Shown: positions 59,162-64,000 of the stretch, piece by piece | Layout of the letters: the number at the start of each line of letters is the position of its first letter | Position numbering within the stretch: the stretch's first letter is position 1 | NCBI GenBank assembly: GCA_028284285.1 | Contig: JANQSA010000009.1 | Span: 58,323-122,322, forward strand | DNA from: Croceivirga sp. | GTDB taxonomy: Bacteria > Bacteroidota > Bacteroidia > Flavobacteriales > Flavobacteriaceae | DNA length: 64,000 nucleotides | Direction of reading: 5' to 3' | Made by a program: the position numbers and the translations under genes | The notes under the pieces: generated by a model | Database searches by the model: none | What the model was told of the DNA's origin: nothing | What the model saw: the letters and a program-made list of their open reading frames with translations, nothing else

Positions 59162-62100
59162 ATGAAAGTCACCCATTTTGCAGTATCCAGACCGATCACC
59201 ACGGCAATGGTCTTTTTGGCTCTATTGCTATTCGGATTTATGTCGTATGTAAAACTACCGGTAAATCTGATGCCCGAGGTTAATCTACCGGCCATGGTCA
59301 TCATAACGGACTATCCCGGGGCAACCCCAGGTGAAGTGGAAACCGAGATTACCAATCTACTTGAAAAAGAAGTGGCCACTATTAATGGATTGAAACTCAT
59401 GCAGTCCTACTCCATGCCCAATATGTCTATGATTATCGTTCAGTTTGAATTGGACAAAGACCAGGATAAGGCCATGGCCGAACTGCGCAACAAGATAGAC
59501 CTGGTGGTTTCCTTTTTACCCAAAGAGGCCAAATTACCATTCGTTCGCAAGCGATCTAAACCCCTGTTGGCCCCTTTTAGTATGAACAGTGGTTCTGTGG
59601 TAGATCTGATCATTACCGGAAATGTGGATGCGAACCAACTTTACCAGCTATCGAGGCGGGAAATCAAGGACAAAATCTCACGTATTGATGGGGTGACCAA
59701 AATTGAGTTCAATGGTGGAAAACTACGTGAAATTCATGTAGAGGTCGATAAGAACAATCTTTATGGTTTGGGTATGAACATTACAGAGGTCGCTACGCAA
59801 TTAAAGGACAACAATGTGGATATGTCCGGAGGTGACATCGTAAGGGAGTACCGGGAATCTATCATAAAGACCGGGAGCAAATATAACTCCGTACAATCGG
59901 TCAAAAACACCTATTTAGCCACCCCTTACGGGGAAAAGAAACTGACCGATTTTGCAGCGGTAAAAGATACTTTCCGACTCGCCAAAAACGATGCCTTCTT
60001 TTATGACGGTATTAAAAAAAAGGAACTAAACAATATTGTAGGTATAAGCGTACAGAAAAGCAGCACCGCTAATGCAGTGTCCATAGCCAAAGCGGTAAAG
60101 GAGTTAGTCCCGGAAATTCAAAAAAACCTGCCCGAGGGAGTTAACCTGAGCCTGCCATTTGACGCTTCGGAATATATCGAAAGCTCAGTGAACGATGCCA
60201 TGATGAACGTTATTCTGGGGATCATCGTTACAGGATTGATCTTATTTCTATTTGTAAACAACATCAAGGCCACGGTAATCGTGAGCATCTCCATTCCCGT
60301 ATCGCTCATCATCAATTTTTTGGCGATGCGGCTCTTTGATGGATCGCTCAATATGCTTTCATTGATGAGCTTTGCGGTGGCCATCGGGGCCCTGGTTTCC
60401 AATTCCATCGTAGTCCTGGAAAACATTCTTCGCCTCAAAAGGGAGGGCTTGCCCATAAAGGAGGCCTGTGTTACCGGCACCCAGGAAGTTTTTACAGCGG
60501 TCCTGGCATCCACGGGAACCAACCTGGTGGTGTTCTTGCCCATTGCTTCCATGAATTCCATCGTCGGTGCATTCTTTAGGGAATATGCCTTGACCATTTC
60601 GTTTGCGACCATTTTTTCACTACTGGTCTCCATAACCTTGACCCCGATGCTCGCATCAATTTTATTGAAGAACGACCCCAAACCCTCCAGGTTTTCAAAC
60701 TGGATCATCAGATCATTTGAAAGACTTCAAGAAGTGTATGAAAAGTCATTACGAAGATTGATGTCACGAAAACGCAACCCTATCCTCCTGTTTGCCGTGA
60801 TGTTCTTTTGCTTCATCATGAGCATGGGGTTATTGGGGGAAATTGGATTTGAGTTCGAACCGGAATCGGACAACGGGGATTTGTTTGTGGAACTTGAAAT
60901 GCAACCGGGCACTTCCATCGAAAAGAACAGAGAATTGACCAAACTGGTCGAACAAAAGATTGTCGCATATCCCGAAGTAAAAGCGGTATTGAGTATGTTG
61001 GGTAGTAAAAACTCCTTTACCACCGGCTCCAATTATACCAATATCTCATTGAAGCTTAACAAAAGGGTAGAACGCGAGTTGTCTAATGGGCAGATTGGTG
61101 AGAAAATATTAAATGACCTCAAGGAGATTCCGGAGATAAAACCCGTAGTAGCCACTGTACATTCTGAGGAAAGTGGCGATGTGGGGTTCTCCTTAAAATC
61201 CAATGATGCTGCGCAACTATCCAAGGCAAACGATCAGGTCATGGACCTTTTAAAGGAGGTGGAAGGTTTAATTTCTTTCGAATCGAGTTTGCGAAATGGT
61301 CCGCCCTTGATTCAGTTCAAGCCCAAAAAGCGTTTGTTGGCCGAACTGGGCATCTCGGTCAATGAACTGGCACTGGTCATTCGTAGTGCCATTACCGGAA
61401 TCAAGGCCACGGTGATGAGTGAAAACGATGTGGAATACAACATCAACATCAAGGTGCCGGTTTCACAAGCCAACTCCGTAGAGGATATCAAAAAGCTGCC
61501 TGTCCATACGGCGACGGGAATGTTTACCGTTGAGCAGTTGGCGGAGGTGTCCTATGAAACCGCCCCTGCCCAAATCCTCCATAAAGAAAAGTCAAAAACC
61601 GCCGAGTTCAGTGCCACTCTGGCCCCCGGCTATATATTAGGAGATGTTAGGGCAACTATCGATGCAAAGCTTAACGAAATAAACCTTCCCTCTGGTGTAG
61701 ATTTCCAATGGAGCGGTAATGTAGAGGAATTGGACAATACGGTGGTTGATATGACGATCACTTTTATTCTGGCACTGGTATTGATGTATATGTTGTTAGC
61801 CTCGTTAATGGAAAGCCTATGGCAACCCCTGGTCATTTTCACTACCGTTCCCATGGCGTTGATAGGGGTTTTTGTGATCATGTATTTTGCCGGTACCACA
61901 ATGAATATCATGTCCTTGATGGCCATCATTACGCTTCTTGGGCTGGTGGTCAATGACGATATTTTGATCCATGACTATACCGAACAATTAATGCAGAAGA
62001 AGAAAATGGACATTCACAGTGCGACCATTCTTTCAGGCAAGACCAAAATGAAGGCCGTTATTATGACCACGGTAGCCATCATAGTCGGGATGCTACCCAA

Positions 62101-62257
62101 CGCTATTGGTCTGGGGGATGCGGGAGCGGAATACAGAATACCCATGGCAATCGTAACTATTGGCGGGATGATCACCTCCACTGTGCTCACCCTGTATTTG
62201 ATTCCCTCCTTGTTTTACGTCATTAGAAGCAGAAGGCAAAAAAAGACAGTTGCATGA
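59162..62257 (+). CDS. RND efflux permease with altered proton-relay motifs
   Basis: Inner-membrane pump of 1031 residues of the AcrB/HAE1-like branch, with two six-helix halves and two large periplasmic loops. The start MKVTHFAVSRPITTAMV and PGATPGEVETEITNLLEKEV are family-typical. In TM4 the usual LVDDAIVVVEN reads LVSNSIVVLEN (Ser413, Asn414), so the paired Asp of the proton relay is absent; in TM10, where AcrB has Lys940 in AKNAIL, this protein has VVNDDILIHD (Asn931, Asp932, Asp933). The rest looks intact, so it is probably functional but coupled differently. Substrate unknown. Confidence 0.9.
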   Translation: MKVTHFAVSRPITTAMVFLALLLFGFMSYVKLPVNLMPEVNLPAMVIITDYPGATPGEVETEITNLLEKEVATINGLKLMQSYSMPNMSMIIVQFELDKDQDKAMAELRNKIDLVVSFLPKEAKLPFVRKRSKPLLAPFSMNSGSVVDLIITGNVDANQLYQLSRREIKDKISRIDGVTKIEFNGGKLREIHVEVDKNNLYGLGMNITEVATQLKDNNVDMSGGDIVREYRESIIKTGSKYNSVQSVKNTYLATPYGEKKLTDFAAVKDTFRLAKNDAFFYDGIKKKELNNIVGISVQKSSTANAVSIAKAVKELVPEIQKNLPEGVNLSLPFDASEYIESSVNDAMMNVILGIIVTGLILFLFVNNIKATVIVSISIPVSLIINFLAMRLFDGSLNMLSLMSFAVAIGALVSNSIVVLENILRLKREGLPIKEACVTGTQEVFTAVLASTGTNLVVFLPIASMNSIVGAFFREYALTISFATIFSLLVSITLTPMLASILLKNDPKPSRFSNWIIRSFERLQEVYEKSLRRLMSRKRNPILLFAVMFFCFIMSMGLLGEIGFEFEPESDNGDLFVELEMQPGTSIEKNRELTKLVEQKIVAYPEVKAVLSMLGSKNSFTTGSNYTNISLKLNKRVERELSNGQIGEKILNDLKEIPEIKPVVATVHSEESGDVGFSLKSNDAAQLSKANDQVMDLLKEVEGLISFESSLRNGPPLIQFKPKKRLLAELGISVNELALVIRSAITGIKATVMSENDVEYNINIKVPVSQANSVEDIKKLPVHTATGMFTVEQLAEVSYETAPAQILHKEKSKTAEFSATLAPGYILGDVRATIDAKLNEINLPSGVDFQWSGNVEELDNTVVDMTITFILALVLMYMLLASLMESLWQPLVIFTTVPMALIGVFVIMYFAGTTMNIMSLMAIITLLGLVVNDDILIHDYTEQLMQKKKMDIHSATILSGKTKMKAVIMTTVAIIVGMLPNAIGLGDAGAEYRIPMAIVTIGGMITSTVLTLYLIPSLFYVIRSRRQKKTVA

Positions 62258-62496
62258 AACCCTCAAAAATCGAAATCGTAAAGTTTTCGGCAGTAATGAT
62301 TGTTTTTTTGATAGGAATGATCATCATGCTGCTCAATAAAATCCAAAATACATGGATTTGGATTGGGTATATCAGCTTTTGGTGGTGGACGGAAGTAAAA
62401 ATAGCCAGGAATCTTCATATCAAACTATGGGTCTGGGTGCTTATTTTAGCACTTATTCTGACGATAGATGCACTTGTGATTCTGTACTTTGTTTAA
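62254..62496 (+). CDS. 80-aa membrane protein coupled to the RND permease
   Basis: Protein of 80 residues whose ATG overlaps the permease stop by 4 nt (ATGA), starting MKPSKIEIVKFSAVMIVFLI, with two or three hydrophobic spans (about 10-28, 33-48, 56-78) separated by TEVKIARNLHIKLW. No family recognised. Translational coupling suggests an accessory subunit of the pump, but this is inference. Confidence 0.7.
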   Translation: MKPSKIEIVKFSAVMIVFLIGMIIMLLNKIQNTWIWIGYISFWWWTEVKIARNLHIKLWVWVLILALILTIDALVILYFV

Positions 62497-62650
62497 CAAT
62501 GGATGTACATCATTCAAGAAGATGATTCAAACATCTTATGTTTTTTTCAATTCTCTTTCGACCTTTTTAAAAACCATAAATCAATGTATACAGTAACATA
62601 CATGTTATAAAGATCGAAGATAACACTCTATTTTTTATGGGCATTAACGC

Positions 62651-62658
62651 TACATTTG
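62651..62658 (+). promoter_or_regulatory. -7 promoter element (TACATTTG) abutting the regulator gene
   Basis: Perfect TANNTTTG match ending 4 nt before the ATG at 62663; this implies a very short or absent leader. Confidence 0.4.
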
Positions 62659-62662
62659 CCCT

Positions 62663-63775
62663 ATGGCTATCTTAAACATAACCCCCTTATTGAGTCTCGC
62701 GGTAGGGGTGTTATTGTTGGTTTTTATCTTATTCCGAAAGTCCGGTCTGGGTAGGGATAAAAGGCTTCGCTATATTTTAGCGACACTGGTGTTCTATTTC
62801 GTTTTCGTATCATTTGATTACTACACTACCTTGAGCGAGCCTGGAAGTAATTGGTATTTTGGAATATCCTATATGTTCCATCACCTGGTAGGGTTTCTGT
62901 TCTATTACTTTATTGCCTTATTGATAAAACTACCGGTAGCCTTCAAAAAATGGTTGTTTATTGTTATCGGCCTTACCCTGTTAAGGTGGTTCTTCTTTTA
63001 TCCCCTTTTTGAACATGAAAATATAGATGCGTTCTTTGCCTCATTACCAGCCTCAGGGTATGATGAGTGGTTGTTCCTGGAATACCTCTCGGTCACCTTA
63101 CTCAATATTTTCTTCTTCTTCCTGGCATTTTACCGGTTTAGAAAGGCGCCCACAGCATTGGTCCTTACCAAGGATGAAAGGCTCAAATACAAATGGGCCA
63201 AATTGATATTGATCGCACTTGTTATTTTACAACTGGGGATGTTCATCAACCTTTCGGTCAACGGATATACCCTTGACACCTATCAGATCTCCATGAAGTT
63301 TGAATCCTTGTTGATCGCTATTTTCTTTTTCATTTTTGCCTATTCCATCATGCACTTTCCCGTATTTGCCTTTTCAGGTGACTTTGAGGATCTACCGGAA
63401 GAAACCCAAAAGAAATACGCAAAGTCCTCATTAAAAGATTCGTCCGAACTCTTTGTTCAAATAAGCACCTTGGTACGGGAAGAACAATTGTATCTGGATT
63501 TCGATTTAAAATTGAATACACTATCTGAAAAATTGGGAAGCTCCATTCATCACGTTTCACAGGCCATCAATCAAAATTCGGGCATGAGCTTTCCCGATTT
63601 TATCAATAGTTTTCGAATTGAGGAAGCAAAAAAGCGACTGCTTATGCCCAAACCGGACACCATTTTTGCCATATCACTGGATGTGGGGTTCAATAGCAAA
63701 GCGGCATTCTATACAGCCTTTAAAAAAGTGACCTCCCAAACACCCACGGAGTTTAAAAAGGCCTCCAAAAGTTAA
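62663..63775 (+). CDS. membrane-bound AraC-type regulator (7TM plus HTH)
   Basis: Protein of 370 residues with about seven N-terminal membrane helices (to about residue 235) and a cytoplasmic C-terminal AraC double helix-turn-helix (about 265-368): LNTLSEKLGSSIHHVSQAIN and ISLDVGFNSKAAFYTAFKKV. This resembles the membrane-anchored one-component regulators common in Bacteroidota. Likely senses an envelope or extracellular cue and may control the efflux operon directly upstream. The N-terminus MAILNITPLLSLAVG leaves no better start. Confidence 0.88.
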   Translation: MAILNITPLLSLAVGVLLLVFILFRKSGLGRDKRLRYILATLVFYFVFVSFDYYTTLSEPGSNWYFGISYMFHHLVGFLFYYFIALLIKLPVAFKKWLFIVIGLTLLRWFFFYPLFEHENIDAFFASLPASGYDEWLFLEYLSVTLLNIFFFFLAFYRFRKAPTALVLTKDERLKYKWAKLILIALVILQLGMFINLSVNGYTLDTYQISMKFESLLIAIFFFIFAYSIMHFPVFAFSGDFEDLPEETQKKYAKSSLKDSSELFVQISTLVREEQLYLDFDLKLNTLSEKLGSSIHHVSQAINQNSGMSFPDFINSFRIEEAKKRLLMPKPDTIFAISLDVGFNSKAAFYTAFKKVTSQTPTEFKKASKS

Positions 63776-63805
63776 CTTCAGTAAAAAACACATGGATGTT
63801 AAAAG

Positions 63806-63834
63806 TGCCTTGTCTGTGATTCAAGGTATTTTTT
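63806..63834 (+). terminator. candidate terminator after the regulator gene
   Basis: TGCCTTG / CAAGGTA stem (63806-63812, 63822-63828, one G-U pair) followed by TTTTTT, 30 nt after the stop. Confidence 0.45.
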
Positions 63835-63913
63835 ATGTTCGGTATTATAGGGAGAAGCATTCTTGTAAATCGCCTGGGCTACGTTTGACCATAACTCATT
63901 AAAGTCGTTTAAA

Positions 63914-64000
63914 CTTTTTGGATTGAAGCGAAAATTAGTGGTTTTGTGTCCAGATGAAGGCTTTTTCGAGCTGCATAGCAGGGCTACGGAGTGAGAAAAA
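63914..64000 (+). repeat. diverged relative of the palindromic element, cut by the window end
   Basis: CTTTTTGGATTGAAGCGAAA matches the 47381 region with one change; AAGGCTTTTTCGAGCTGCAT then AGCAGGGCTACG aligns with the later part of the 47367-47551 element after an internal deletion of about 25 nt. AACTCATT at 63893 may be part of a degenerate left arm. Same orientation as the first copy. The 138 nt before it (after the regulator) hold only the terminator. Confidence 0.65.

Noticed and set aside
60118..60708. 196-codon minus-strand frame in the RND permease
   Set aside because: Antisense to conserved permease motifs; Met/Thr-rich shadow composition.
1..64000. tRNA, rRNA or riboswitch genes
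   Set aside because: No cloverleaf, rRNA segment or recognised aptamer was found by eye; short or degenerate ncRNAs cannot be excluded without a covariance search.

Overview
The window looks like the chromosome of a member of the Flavobacteriia (phylum Bacteroidota). The evidence is a set of type IX secretion (T9SS) parts (two proteins with type-B gliding-motility C-terminal domains, a PorP/SprF-type protein and a plug-domain protein), repeated TANNTTTG promoter elements, few clear Shine-Dalgarno sites, a complete nqrABCDEF operon with apbE, and several lineage-restricted DUF families. No rRNA, tRNA, CRISPR array, phage or intact insertion sequence was seen. The gene content fits an aerobic, light-exposed, possibly marine lifestyle, but that is inference.

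Layout: 1-4017 holds a truncated kynurenine 3-monooxygenase gene (minus strand) and, divergently, a tight trio: a DUF2256 zinc-ribbon microprotein, a DASH cryptochrome and a 4Fe-4S photolyase. A ClpP paralog follows (4159-4707). 5111-13114 is a secreted-adhesin cassette: a 1605-residue FG-GAP/ASPIC/Calx-beta/CHU_C protein, a PorP/SprF-like protein and an OmpA/PD40 protein. 13149-14815 (minus) is an ECF sigma factor, a 62-residue protein and an MscS-like channel. 15032-27694 is mostly housekeeping and accessory metabolism: a lipoprotein, an MFS carrier, an aldo/keto reductase, an AraC regulator, kynureninase, acetyl- and methyltransferases, PAP2, TatA, an M1 peptidase and two overlapping carboxypeptidase-regulatory-domain proteins.

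27917-30531 is a second exported module (tail-fibre-like protein plus a type-B CTD protein). M15 and M48 peptidases, a 55-residue membrane protein and an ankyrin protein follow. 33167-36403 holds gpmI, map and a methyltransferase, with short repeats around the map 3' end. 36400-43961 (minus) is apbE, a small conserved protein and nqrFEDCBA; ApbE is expected to flavinylate NqrB and NqrC. 44112-46981 holds the T9SS plug protein, a DUF3667 protein and apaG.

46982-47682 is a gene-poor interval with a decayed four-helix-bundle gene abutting a 185-bp palindromic element with perfect 20-bp terminal inverted repeats; a diverged relative runs off the window end (63914-64000). Between them lie pruA, a DinB protein, a lipoprotein, an acetyltransferase, an FtsX-type ABC permease, an APC permease and a tripartite RND efflux operon (TolC, adaptor, permease, 80-residue membrane protein) followed by a membrane-bound AraC-type regulator.

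Most unusual observations: (i) the RND permease lacks the Asp pair expected in TM4 and has an Asp pair in the matching TM10 position; (ii) the palindromic element; (iii) five genes have exactly 33 nt between a perfect TANNTTTG element and the start codon, while four others have only 3-5 nt; (iv) the NqrB flavinylation motif reads SGET rather than SGAT. All assignments were made by reading the sequence and hand translation; no database search was run.
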